Positions 7,444 to 15,950 of a stretch of DNA of 64,000 bases are shown here, piece by piece. Origin of the DNA: Pseudomonas panipatensis (GTDB lineage: Bacteria > Pseudomonadota > Gammaproteobacteria > Pseudomonadales > Pseudomonadaceae). The notes beneath the pieces were generated by a model that was given only the letters and a program-made list of their open reading frames with translations, was not told where the DNA came from and did not search any database. Numbering within the stretch: the stretch's first letter is position 1; every line of letters begins with the position of its first letter. A program made the translations under genes and the position numbers. The stretch covers positions 372,001 through 436,000 of the forward strand of contig NZ_FNDS01000002.1 in assembly GCF_900099785.1 (NCBI RefSeq), written 5' to 3'.

Positions 7444-10170
7444 CTAACGTAGCAGCCCCAGGGCCTTGGCCCGCGCCACCGCCTGGGTGCGACGCTCGAC
7501 GCCGAGCTTGTCGTTGATGTGCCGGGCGTGGCTCTTCACCGTGTGCAGGGAGATATACAGACGCTCGCTTATCTGCTGATTCGAGCAGCCCTGGGCGATC
7601 AGTTCGAGCACCGCCAGCTCACGTCCACTGAGACCGTCGGCGCAGACTCCGGGGCGTTCCGGCAGGGCCGGCAGACGCGCCAGCAAGGCTTGCTGCAAGG
7701 GGCAAGGTGGACGCCGCAGCAACTGCTCGCGCAACCACTCCGGCTCCTGCTCAAGGACGACATGCAAGGGTTGCAGGGCGCCGTTCATGGCCCCGCGCAG
7801 AGACGCTTCGAGCAGCCCGCAGGCTTCCTCCTCGCGGCCATCCTGCAACAGCAGGCAGATCAGCTGTCCCTGGGCCTGGAGCACCGGCATGTGCGCGCCG
7901 ACCCGTGTCGCCGCGACGATCAGGCTCCGCAGGCGTCGCTCGGCCTCCTCCGGCCGCGCCTCATGGCGCGCCAGCAACGCCTGCCACAAGGCGATGTAGT
8001 ACGGCAGTTGCGGATGGCACTCGGGCGGCGTGGCCGGCTGCTCCCCGGAATAGGTTTCGCCCAGGCGCTCCAGCCAGGCCGCGGCCAGTTCCAACTGCCC
8101 CTGGCCGAGCCACAGTTCGCATTTGATCAGGGTGATGACCGACAGGTAGAAGACCGGCGGCACATCCCACACATGCATCAGCCGCTCGACCTCGGCCAAT
8201 TGGGCGAATGCCTGGGTGTACTGGCCCTGCTGGCCTTCCAGGCAGGCCAGCACGGCATAGCCGATGACCAGGCTGACGTCGCGGCAGGCACGGGCTTCGT
8301 CGATGCCGGCCTTGAGCCGTTTGCGCGCCTCCTCGGTCTGCATGCCCAGACTGCGCAGGTAGCCCTGGTAGATCAGCAAGCGGCCGCGCACGGCATAGCG
8401 CCGATGCGCCGGCAAGCCGGACAGCCGCGCCAGGCCCAGCTCCAGCTCTTCGTCGGCGCGGCGCAGTTCGCCACGGGCCTGCAGCCCGCGCGCGCGGTCG
8501 TAGTGCACCAGCGCCTCGAACAACGGATTGCCGAAACGTTGCGCCTGTTCGAGCGCCTCCCGGTTGAGCGCGCGGGCGCGCCAGCCGTCGCCGCGGACAA
8601 TCGCCAGGTTGCTCAAGCTCGACAGGCACAGCAGGCGCGGCCCGGAGCGCTCCGCGGGAAGACTGGCGAGCGCTTCGCCGCAATGCCGCTCGGCACTTTC
8701 GATATCGCCACGGCCCCGGGCGATGACCCCGGCCAGCGCCTGCCACTGCGCCAGCAGGTCGGCCTGGGTGACGGCATCGGCCGCTGGCAGGAAACGCGCC
8801 AGTTGCGCCGCCAGTTCCTCGGCGGCGTCCAGTTGGCAGGCCAGGGCCAATGCCCAGCCGTAGAGCACGATCAACCGCGGCGTACTGGCCAGCAGGCTGT
8901 CCGGCAGGTCCATTTTCCAGCGCAGCAGGGTGGCGACGTTCTGCTCGGCCAGCAGTTGTTCTTCCGAAAGGCTCTGCACCAGGCTCGCCGCCACTTCCGG
9001 GTGGCCCGCGCGCAGCGCCTGATCGACCGCCTCGTCGAGCATTCCCTGGGAACTGAACCAGCGGCAGGCACGCAGGTGCAGGGACGCCGCCGACGGACCG
9101 GAGGCCGGCAGCTCGCGGGCCAGCAGCAGATCGGAGAACAGGTGGTGATAGCGGAACCAGCGGCCTTGCTCATCCAGCGGCACCAGGAACACCTGGTGCC
9201 GTTGCAGGTGCTGCAGGATAGCCGCGCTGTCATGGGCATCGCGCAAGGCATCGCAGAGTTCGGGGCAGAATCGCTCGAAGCGCGCGGTCTGTTGCAGGAA
9301 GGCCTGGACCTCGGCGGGCTGCTTGTCGATCACCTCTTCCAGCAGATAGTCGCGGATCAACTCTTCGGCGCCGCTCAGCGGCACTTCGCAGCCCCGCTCG
9401 GACAGGCCATCGGGGTGCGCCAGCAGCCACAGGCGCAGGCCGGCGATCCAGCCCTCGCTGCGCTCGATCAGGCGCTCGATGATCTCCTCGTCGATCCGCG
9501 CGCCACTGGCGGAAATCAGCGCAGCGGTTTCCTCGCCGGTCAGGCGCAGGTCGTGCTCGGCGAGTTCGAGCAACTGCCGGGACAGACGCAAACGCGCCAG
9601 ATGCCAGTCCGGGCGCTGGCGGCTGGTGACCAGCAGGAGCAGACCATCGGGCAGGTGATTGAGGAGGAATTGCAGGCAGCGGTCGAGCACCGCGCCCTGG
9701 GCCAGGTGATAGTCGTCGAGCACCAGCAGCAGGGGCGCATCGGCGGACAGGCAGCCGCTCAACTCATCCAGCAGGTCGTCGAGCCAGGCCTCGAAGGCGA
9801 ACGGCTGGTGCCGTTGACGCATCTTCAGCAACGCCATGGCGTCATCGCCGAGGTTGGGATGGTAGAGGCGCAGGCCTTCCAGCAGGCGTTCGAGGAAGCG
9901 CCCCGGATCGCCGTCCCGCGCGCTGACGCCCAGCCACAGGCTGCGCCACTGCGGGCCGAGGGATTCGCAGAACTCGATGGCCAGGGAACTCTTGCCGAAA
10001 CCGGCCGGCGCCGAAACCAGCAGCAGCCGTCCGCCGAGCCCGGCGCGCAGACGCTCGCAGAGGCGCGGCCGGTAGACATAGCCGGCGGGCAGTGGTGGAC
10101 GGTAGAAACGCCCGCCACTCACTGGCATGGCAGCGTCGCCCACCGCTGGCAGAGTCGAGAAGTCGGTCAT
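7444..10170 (-). CDS. MalT-type LuxR family transcriptional regulator (LAL)
   Basis: This 908-aa regulator has the large ATP-binding LuxR (LAL) layout: a P-loop at residues 54-62 (APAGFGKSS), a STAND-type ATPase region with LLLVLDDYHL as Walker B, a long TPR-like helical region, and a C-terminal LuxR HTH (LSGRELAVLELIAQGCSNQQ to VKSHARHINDKLGV). Such proteins are activators that oligomerise on ligand binding. It lies downstream of the DUF1329/DUF1302/AlkK-like genes on the same strand, separated by a terminator. P. putida has, from memory, a comparable cluster with a LuxR regulator, so control of this island is the likely role. The ligand might be a fatty acid or acyl-CoA. Confidence 0.9.
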   Translation of the reverse strand: MTDFSTLPAVGDAAMPVSGGRFYRPPLPAGYVYRPRLCERLRAGLGGRLLLVSAPAGFGKSSLAIEFCESLGPQWRSLWLGVSARDGDPGRFLERLLEGLRLYHPNLGDDAMALLKMRQRHQPFAFEAWLDDLLDELSGCLSADAPLLLVLDDYHLAQGAVLDRCLQFLLNHLPDGLLLLVTSRQRPDWHLARLRLSRQLLELAEHDLRLTGEETAALISASGARIDEEIIERLIERSEGWIAGLRLWLLAHPDGLSERGCEVPLSGAEELIRDYLLEEVIDKQPAEVQAFLQQTARFERFCPELCDALRDAHDSAAILQHLQRHQVFLVPLDEQGRWFRYHHLFSDLLLARELPASGPSAASLHLRACRWFSSQGMLDEAVDQALRAGHPEVAASLVQSLSEEQLLAEQNVATLLRWKMDLPDSLLASTPRLIVLYGWALALACQLDAAEELAAQLARFLPAADAVTQADLLAQWQALAGVIARGRGDIESAERHCGEALASLPAERSGPRLLCLSSLSNLAIVRGDGWRARALNREALEQAQRFGNPLFEALVHYDRARGLQARGELRRADEELELGLARLSGLPAHRRYAVRGRLLIYQGYLRSLGMQTEEARKRLKAGIDEARACRDVSLVIGYAVLACLEGQQGQYTQAFAQLAEVERLMHVWDVPPVFYLSVITLIKCELWLGQGQLELAAAWLERLGETYSGEQPATPPECHPQLPYYIALWQALLARHEARPEEAERRLRSLIVAATRVGAHMPVLQAQGQLICLLLQDGREEEACGLLEASLRGAMNGALQPLHVVLEQEPEWLREQLLRRPPCPLQQALLARLPALPERPGVCADGLSGRELAVLELIAQGCSNQQISERLYISLHTVKSHARHINDKLGVERRTQAVARAKALGLLR

Positions 10171-10431
10171 GCGCCTGGCTTTGCTCTTGCTCTTGTACTG
10201 GGGTCCTGTGCAGCCGAGCCTAGCCCCTTGCTCGGGCTATTTGAAGTTGAATTTGTTACAGAAGCAGGCGTTTTCCTGCAAGACATTCGGAACCCGCCGT
10301 CAGTCATCGGCCGCACCGGACGACAAAAACCCCGGAAAAGACCGTCGGAACCAAGGCATCACCGAGGAATCCGCCCCTCGGCCGGACGCGCTGCGGTACG
10401 CGCGGAATCCGGCAGGCACTGGAGGCGGATG
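10171..10431. other. Upstream region of the LAL regulator
   Basis: About 260 bases between the regulator start and the terminator behind the DUF1329 gene. The part around 10235-10275 is AT-richer than the surroundings and probably holds the regulator promoter on the minus strand. I see no convincing hexamers, and no copy of the AAAGwGTGATTT motif found upstream of alkK and DUF1302. No gene is visible. Confidence 0.5.
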
Positions 10432-10456
10432 AAAAAAACCGGCCCGAAGGCCGGTT
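10432..10456 (-). terminator. Rho-independent terminator after DUF1329 gene
   Basis: An 8-bp stem AACCGGCC/GGCCGGTT with a four-base loop (TTCG on the minus strand) is followed on the minus strand by a run of T (A-run 10432-10438 on the plus strand). It lies 20 bp past the DUF1329 stop and separates that operon from the LAL regulator. Confidence 0.9.
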
Positions 10457-10475
10457 CAGCAGGGGATCAGCGGAC

Positions 10476-11843
10476 TCAGCGCACGCCTTCCTGACGCAGG
10501 GCGGCCGGCGTGAAATCGCTTTCCGAGGCGCTGTAGTTGAAGTCGTAGGCGGACTTCTCCTCGTTCTTCAGGCCCAGCACCAGGTAGCGACCGGAGAGCA
10601 GGTCGTAGAGGGTTTCCGCGGTGTACCAGGGCACCTGGTGGTCGTAGTAGTACTGCGAGAAGGCCTCGGCGACGCGCCACAGGGTGCCGCGACCGTCGTA
10701 ATGATCGATCTCGGCGGCTTGCCAGGTATCTTCGTCGATGTAGAAGTCACGCTTGGCGTAGATGTGCCGTTCGCCCGGCTTCAGGGTGGCGACCACGTGC
10801 CAGACGCGGTGCAGTTCGTAACGGGTCAGGTCCTGGTTGAGGTGGCCGGGCTTGATGATGTCCGCGTACTTCAGCTTGGGATCATCCAGCTTGTAGTTGT
10901 TGTACGGGATGTACAGCTCCTGCTTGCCCACCAGTTTCCAGTCGTAGCGATCCGGCGCGCCGTTGTACATGTCCAGGTTGTCCGAGGTGCGCAGGCCATC
11001 GGCGGCGGTGCCGGGGCCGTCGTAGGACACCTGCGGCGCGCGGCGCACACGGCGCTGGCCGGCGTTGTAGAGCCAGGCCAGGCGCGGTTCCTTGACCTGG
11101 TCGAGGGTCTCGTGGACCAGCAGCACGTTACCGGCCAGGCGCGCCGGCGCGGTGACCTGCTGCTTGAAGTAGAAGAGCACGTTGCTCGGCTTGCTCGGGT
11201 CGTAGTCCTTCAGATCGGTACGGAAAACGAATTCGTCCTGGAAGTAGACCAGCGAGTAGCTGCCATTGACCTGCGGCGTGGCCTGGGTCACCAGGCGCCG
11301 CACATGGCCGCCGCGGTAGCGGGTGATGTGGTTCCAGATCACTTCCAGGCCGTTTTGCGGAATCGGGAAGGGGTTGGCGGTCTGGAAGTTCTCCAGGCCG
11401 TTGCCGCCCTGCACCAGGCTGGTGGTGCTGGCGTTCTTCTTGGCCGCTTCGAGGACCGAATCGGGCACGCTGGCAGTGCGGTGCGACGGGTACACCGGCA
11501 TCTTGTAGGTGTCCGGGTAGCGCTGGAACATCGCCAACTGCCCCGGGGTCAGCTTGCTCTTGTACTTGTCGACGTTCTGCGCGGTGATGGTGAACAGCGG
11601 TTTCTCGCTGGCGAAGGGATCGGAGAGGAAGCCCTTGCTGTCGGCGCTGCCGGCGTTCTTCGGCAGGCCGCCGGTCCAGGCCGGGATGCTGCCGTCGGCG
11701 TTACCGGCCTTTTCGGCGCCCATCGGAGTCAGGCTGGAACTCAGCTTGGCCGCATCGGCGGCGGATACGGCAGCCATCACCTGGGTGGCCAGCAGGCTGA
11801 GGGCCAGGGCGCCGGTTTGCAGCAATATTCTTGTTGTTCTCAT
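10476..11843 (-). CDS. DUF1329 domain protein (outer-membrane lipid-handling partner of DUF1302)
   Basis: This 455-aa protein starts at the ATG at 11843 (GAGGA about eight bases upstream; a longer frame to 11945 lacks a site). Residues 1-24 form a signal peptide (TRILLQTGALALSLLATQVM). The mature protein is a DUF1329 domain across its length, ending in DFNYSASESDFTPAALRQEG. Family members are periplasmic and structurally related to LolA/LolB-type lipid carriers. They almost always sit beside DUF1302 barrels in Pseudomonas clusters with acyl-CoA ligases or esterases. The DUF1302 gene lies 105 bp upstream on the same strand. Transport or release of a hydrophobic compound at the outer membrane is inference. 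Confidence 0.85.
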   Translation of the reverse strand: MRTTRILLQTGALALSLLATQVMAAVSAADAAKLSSSLTPMGAEKAGNADGSIPAWTGGLPKNAGSADSKGFLSDPFASEKPLFTITAQNVDKYKSKLTPGQLAMFQRYPDTYKMPVYPSHRTASVPDSVLEAAKKNASTTSLVQGGNGLENFQTANPFPIPQNGLEVIWNHITRYRGGHVRRLVTQATPQVNGSYSLVYFQDEFVFRTDLKDYDPSKPSNVLFYFKQQVTAPARLAGNVLLVHETLDQVKEPRLAWLYNAGQRRVRRAPQVSYDGPGTAADGLRTSDNLDMYNGAPDRYDWKLVGKQELYIPYNNYKLDDPKLKYADIIKPGHLNQDLTRYELHRVWHVVATLKPGERHIYAKRDFYIDEDTWQAAEIDHYDGRGTLWRVAEAFSQYYYDHQVPWYTAETLYDLLSGRYLVLGLKNEEKSAYDFNYSASESDFTPAALRQEGVR

Positions 11844-11948
11844 TATTGCGTCGTCCTCGAAGTGAGTCGTTACTGCTCGCCCGGCGGGACGCGCCCACCG
11901 ACGATGGTTCTGCCTTGCCCCGCCCGCACGAGCGGGCGGGGACAACGC

Positions 11949-13871
11949 TTAGAAGTTCACGCCGAAGCTGAGCGCGACGAAGTCGCGATCGACCAGGGTG
12001 GAGTACTTGCCGTCGAAGTAATTGGTGTAGGAAAGGCTGGCGGTGTAGGTGTTCTGGTAGTCGGCATCGACGCCCAGGCTGATGGCCTTGCGGCCTTCCT
12101 CGAAGTTGCCGCCAGGGCCGGGCGAGTAGCCGCTGACATCATGCGACCAGGCCACGTTGGGCTTGAGGTTGACCCCCGCGAAGACGTCGTTGTAGTCCCA
12201 GATCGCCCGCATGCGGTAACCCCAGGAGTCGGCGGTGGTATAGCCTTCGCTCTCGCAATAGCGGGAGACGTTGTTCTGCGGCCCACCGGCCAGGGTCGAG
12301 GTGTTCAGCGCCTCGCAGGTCGGCTTGCCGTTGAGGGTGCCGGCCAGCGGACCGGGGCCGAATACCGGATCGCGGCCATAGCGCGCCTTGGACTGGCTTT
12401 CCAGGCCACCGACGTGAGTCCAGCCGATCTCCCCCACCATGGTCAGACGCTCGGCGCCCATGACCTGGTCGAAGAACTGGGTGAAGGTGGTCTGCAGTTG
12501 GGTGATTGCCTTGCGCTCGTAGCCGTTGATGTCCTGGCCGGCCTGGCCGTTGAGCACCGAGGCGTTGTCATAGAGCTGGTTGCCGCCGATGTTGATCGTA
12601 TTCAGGCCGGCATAGAGGATATCGGTGGTGTTCAGCTGCACCGGCGCATTCGGCCGGTAGCTGATCTCGCCGCTCCAGGCGGTGCCGGTGGGCAGCGTGG
12701 TGGAGAAGCTCAGGCCGTACAGGTGGATATTCTCCGGGTACTCGATGAAGTAACTGGAGTTACCGGCCATGGCCACGGCGGCGGCCTGGGCCGCCAGGGT
12801 CGGACTGACGCCGGCGAGGCGGGTCGCCAGGGCATTGATCTGGTTGACCTGGGCCACCGAAGCGCTGGAGCCGCTGAAGATCGGCAGGCGGCTGTGGTAA
12901 TTGATGAAGTAACCACCGAATTCAGTGTTCAGCTTGTCGGCGAAGTACTTCAGCGACAGGCCGTACTGGCCGCTGTCACTGGGATCATGGTCAGGGCCGC
13001 GCCGCACCACTACGCCCTCGCCCCAGGGTGACTGGGTCACCGCCAGGCTCGGGCCGAGCAGGCCGTTGAGGGCGTTGATGGCCGAGCGGTTGTTGCTCAA
13101 TACGGCCAGGTTCTGGGTACAGCCGTTAGCCACCACGTCGGGCTGGGAGAAGAAGGTGCCGCAGTTGTCCAGCACTGTCTGCTGCCATTCCAACTGGTAG
13201 AAACCTTCGGCGGACAGGTTGTCGGTGAGGTTCTGCGACAGGTAGAACATGTTCACCGGCACCAGGGCTTCCTTGATTTCCGAGCCCGGACGGCGGAAGG
13301 CGGTGACATCCACCGGGTTGATCACACTGATACCGTTCTGGATGAAGGTGCTTTCGCCCCAGTTCACCACCTGCTTGCCCAGGCGCACGTTACCCGGCAG
13401 GTCGGCGATGCTGTACTTGTGATAGACGAAGGCGTCGAGCAACTCGGCGCCGGAGGCCTGGGCCGACGACTTGCGACCCTCGTCGTCGATCGCCTTGAAG
13501 TGCGTGCCCTCGTCCTTCTGTTCGAAGTCGTACCAATACTTGCCGCGCAGGAACACACCGCTGTCGCCGTACTTCAGTTCGAGGTCATGGATGCCCTTGA
13601 AGATCTTCGAGAAGGTTTCCCCGGCCCGGTAATTGAGATGGCCGTCGTCGGAGGTCTGCGACAGGCCCTTGCCACCGTTGTTCACCCCGATCAGGTTCTT
13701 GTCCGGATTCTGCGTCGACCAACTGGCCCCGACGGACAGGGACGAGTCGAAGGAGCCCTCGATCTCGCCAATGTTGAAGGTCACCGCCGAGGCGGGAGCG
13801 GCCAGCGAGGAGGCCAGGCTGACGGCCAGTGGCAAGCGTGCCAGGCGCCAGATTGTCTTCAATGTTGTCAT
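11949..13871 (-). CDS. DUF1302 outer-membrane beta-barrel protein
   Basis: This 640-aa protein has a signal peptide (residues 1-29, ending ASA), then alternating short polar/aromatic strands and a terminal strand ending in Phe (FVALSFGVNF), the usual signature of an outer-membrane barrel assembled by Bam. It matches DUF1302, the regular partner of DUF1329. GGAGT lies seven bases before the ATG. The leader carries AAAGTGTGATTT at 13946-13957, nearly identical to a motif in front of the acyl-CoA ligase gene. A role in passage or surface handling of fatty acyl compounds fits the context but is not shown by sequence. Confidence 0.87.
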   Translation of the reverse strand: MTTLKTIWRLARLPLAVSLASSLAAPASAVTFNIGEIEGSFDSSLSVGASWSTQNPDKNLIGVNNGGKGLSQTSDDGHLNYRAGETFSKIFKGIHDLELKYGDSGVFLRGKYWYDFEQKDEGTHFKAIDDEGRKSSAQASGAELLDAFVYHKYSIADLPGNVRLGKQVVNWGESTFIQNGISVINPVDVTAFRRPGSEIKEALVPVNMFYLSQNLTDNLSAEGFYQLEWQQTVLDNCGTFFSQPDVVANGCTQNLAVLSNNRSAINALNGLLGPSLAVTQSPWGEGVVVRRGPDHDPSDSGQYGLSLKYFADKLNTEFGGYFINYHSRLPIFSGSSASVAQVNQINALATRLAGVSPTLAAQAAAVAMAGNSSYFIEYPENIHLYGLSFSTTLPTGTAWSGEISYRPNAPVQLNTTDILYAGLNTINIGGNQLYDNASVLNGQAGQDINGYERKAITQLQTTFTQFFDQVMGAERLTMVGEIGWTHVGGLESQSKARYGRDPVFGPGPLAGTLNGKPTCEALNTSTLAGGPQNNVSRYCESEGYTTADSWGYRMRAIWDYNDVFAGVNLKPNVAWSHDVSGYSPGPGGNFEEGRKAISLGVDADYQNTYTASLSYTNYFDGKYSTLVDRDFVALSFGVNF

Positions 13872-13945
13872 CGACGCTACTCCATGTACGTTTTTGTTAT
13901 GAGTAGCGCGACTATAGAGACGCCTCTGGATACCTTGATCGCTCT

Positions 13946-13957
13946 AAAGTGTGATTT
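13946..13957. promoter_or_regulatory. AAAGTGTGATTT motif upstream of DUF1302, candidate operator
   Basis: It differs at one base from AAAGAGTGATTT upstream of the acyl-CoA ligase gene (15842-15853). The motif begins 75 bases before the DUF1302 start codon, against 81 for the ligase, so both would sit at a comparable promoter position. A shared activator such as the nearby LAL regulator is the likely explanation. Confidence 0.5.
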
Positions 13958-14021
13958 CGCTTACAAGGGCCCCGGCAGGCTTCGCGGCGGAGAAACGTCC
14001 GATGCGCAACGCCCCAAACGA

Positions 14022-14049
14022 CGCGGGCCAAGCGCTTGCTTGGCCCGCG
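14022..14049 (-). terminator. Long hairpin after the acyl-CoA ligase gene
   Basis: A perfect 12-bp stem (CGCGGGCCAAGC/GCTTGGCCCGCG) with a four-base loop lies 30 bp past the ligase stop. On the minus strand it is followed only by TCGTTT, so termination efficiency may be modest. Confidence 0.65.
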
Positions 14050-14078
14050 AGGGGGACGACCGAGAGAGCGGCCGCGGA

Positions 14079-15761
14079 TCAAACCGTGGAGAGGAATTCG
14101 CTGCCGGACTCCTGCCAACGAGCGATGTCGACGCGGATTCGTTTCTTGTCGAGCTTGCCGACGCTGGTCTTGGGAACTTCAGTAACAACGGCGATCTGCG
14201 AGGGAATCGCCCACTTATTGATGTGTCCCTGCTCGACGAAGGGCTTGAGATGCTCCTTCAAGCCACGGGCGTCCAGGCGCTGGCCGTCGAACAGCACCAG
14301 CAGGGCGAAGGGCCGCTCGCCCCATTGCGGGTCCGGCACGCCCACCACCGCCACTTCGCGCACCGCCGGATGACGGCTGATCAGATCCTCCAGTTCCAGC
14401 GAGGACAGCCACTCGCCGCCGGTCTTGATCACATCCTTGATGCGGTCGCGGATGTCGATGAAGCCCATGCCATCGATGGTCGCCACATCGCCGGTGTGCA
14501 TCCAGCCGCCGGCCCAGAGTTCCTCGCTCTTCTGCGGCTCCTCGAAATACCCCTGGGTCAGCCAGGGCGAGCGCAGCACCAATTCGCCCTGGGACTCGCC
14601 ATCGGCGGGCAGGAAGCGGCCGTGCTCGTCCATGATCGCGGCATCCACCAGCGGCACCGGCACGCCGGCCTTGATGCGGTAGGTGGTGCGTTCGTCCTCG
14701 CTGCCGGCGCGCAGCTCCTCATTGAGATAGGCGCAGGAGATCAGCGGGCAGGTCTCGGACATGCCATAGGCAGCGGTGAGCTGCATCCCGCGGGCCTTGG
14801 CCGCGTCGTACAGCGAGCGGTTCAGGGCGCTGCCGCCGATGATGATCTTCCAGCCCTTGAAGTCCACGCCCTGGGCCGCCTTGGCGTTCATCACCATCTG
14901 CAGGATGGTCGGCACGCAGTGGGAGAAGGTGACCTTCTCGCGCTTCCACAGCTCGACGAGGAATTCCGGATCGTAGCGCCCCGGATAGACCTGCTTGATA
15001 CCGAGCATGGTCGCCACATAGGGCGTGCCCCAGGCGTGCACATGGAACATCGGCGTGATCGGCATGTACACGTCGCTGTTCCCCATCAGGCGGATGCTGT
15101 CCAGGCTGGCGATGGTCGAAGCCATCGCCAGGGTGTGCAGGACCAGTTGGCGGTGAGTGAAGTACACGCCCTTGGGGTTTCCGGTGGTGCCGGTGGTGTA
15201 GAAGGTGGTGGCCACCGAGTTCTCGTCGAAGTCGGGGAAAGCGTAGTCCGGGCTGGCCGCGGCCAAGAGCGTCTCGTATTCGCCGACGCAGTCCGCCAGC
15301 TCACAGCGCTTCTCGGCGCCATCGGTCAGCAGCAGGGTCTTGCGCACCGTGGTCAGGTGCCCGGCGATGCCCTGGTAGAGCGGGACGAACTCGCTGTTGA
15401 CCAGCACGAAGCGGTCCTCGGCGTGGTTCATGGTGTAGAGGATCTGTTCCGGCGAGAGGCGGATGTTGATGGTGTGCAGCACCGCGCCGATCATCGGAAT
15501 GGCGAACATCGCCTCCAGGTAACGGTGGCTGTCCCAATCCATCACCGCCACGGTGTCGCCCGCCTGCACCCCGGCCTCCGTGAGCACGTTGGCCAGGCGT
15601 GCGACGCGCTCGTTGAAGGTCGCGTAGCTGTAGCGCACCAGGTCGCGGTAGACGATCTCGCGACTCTTTTCGTAGCGCGCGCCAGACAACAGCAGGCTCT
15701 TGATCAGCAGCGGGTACTGATAGGCGTTGCTCGCAGCGGGAATGATTCGGGTCTTGAGCAT
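14079..15761 (-). CDS. alkK: Medium-chain fatty acyl-CoA ligase (AlkK-like)
   Basis: This 560-aa AMP-forming acyl-CoA synthetase activates fatty acids to CoA thioesters through an acyl-adenylate. Visible motifs are the P-loop-like YTTGTTGNPKG near residue 190, YGMSETCP, the GELVLRSPW and HTGDVATID region, and the C-terminal Lys in KTSVGKLDKKRIR. Length and N-terminus (MLKTRIIPAASNAYQYPLLI) resemble AlkK of P. oleovorans and its chromosomal counterpart in P. putida. It lies upstream of DUF1302/DUF1329 on the same strand and divergent from a thiolase. The leader holds a 9-bp inverted repeat that contains the shared motif. Chain-length preference is inference. Confidence 0.88.
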   Translation of the reverse strand: MLKTRIIPAASNAYQYPLLIKSLLLSGARYEKSREIVYRDLVRYSYATFNERVARLANVLTEAGVQAGDTVAVMDWDSHRYLEAMFAIPMIGAVLHTINIRLSPEQILYTMNHAEDRFVLVNSEFVPLYQGIAGHLTTVRKTLLLTDGAEKRCELADCVGEYETLLAAASPDYAFPDFDENSVATTFYTTGTTGNPKGVYFTHRQLVLHTLAMASTIASLDSIRLMGNSDVYMPITPMFHVHAWGTPYVATMLGIKQVYPGRYDPEFLVELWKREKVTFSHCVPTILQMVMNAKAAQGVDFKGWKIIIGGSALNRSLYDAAKARGMQLTAAYGMSETCPLISCAYLNEELRAGSEDERTTYRIKAGVPVPLVDAAIMDEHGRFLPADGESQGELVLRSPWLTQGYFEEPQKSEELWAGGWMHTGDVATIDGMGFIDIRDRIKDVIKTGGEWLSSLELEDLISRHPAVREVAVVGVPDPQWGERPFALLVLFDGQRLDARGLKEHLKPFVEQGHINKWAIPSQIAVVTEVPKTSVGKLDKKRIRVDIARWQESGSEFLSTV

Positions 15762-15839
15762 GTTCGGCGTACCTGTCGGGCAATCAGGGTGAAGAGATGG
15801 CTAAAGACTCTAGGCCCGGCTCGATGACCATTCATCCAT

Positions 15840-15869
15840 CCAAAGAGTGATTTGCTGGTGACTCTTTGG
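15840..15869. promoter_or_regulatory. Inverted repeat CCAAAGAGT-N12-ACTCTTTGG, candidate operator
   Basis: A perfect 9-bp inverted repeat (15840-15848 and 15861-15869) lies in the divergent spacer between the acyl-CoA ligase and thiolase genes. Its left half contains AAAGAGTGATTT (15842-15853), which recurs with one change upstream of DUF1302. Centres of the half-sites are 21 bp apart, two helical turns, consistent with a dimeric regulator. Confidence 0.55.
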
Positions 15870-15950
15870 CCTGATCCGGTCACGCGGTAGAATCGCCGCG
15901 CACGGTCGTTCACGACCGATCCCAGAACAAGAGCCAGAGGTAGTTTTGTC

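Noticed and set aside
7519-10494. 991-codon open frame on the plus strand
   Set aside because: It is antisense to the LuxR/MalT-type regulator. Gln/Arg/His-rich low-complexity composition is typical of the reverse frame of GC-rich genes, and there is no ribosome-binding site or domain.
10638-15827. Two long plus-strand frames (797 and 802 codons) opposite DUF1302/DUF1329 and alkK
   Set aside because: They are reverse-frame shadows of well-supported genes; composition is Val/Gly/Gln/Arg-rich without recognisable domains.
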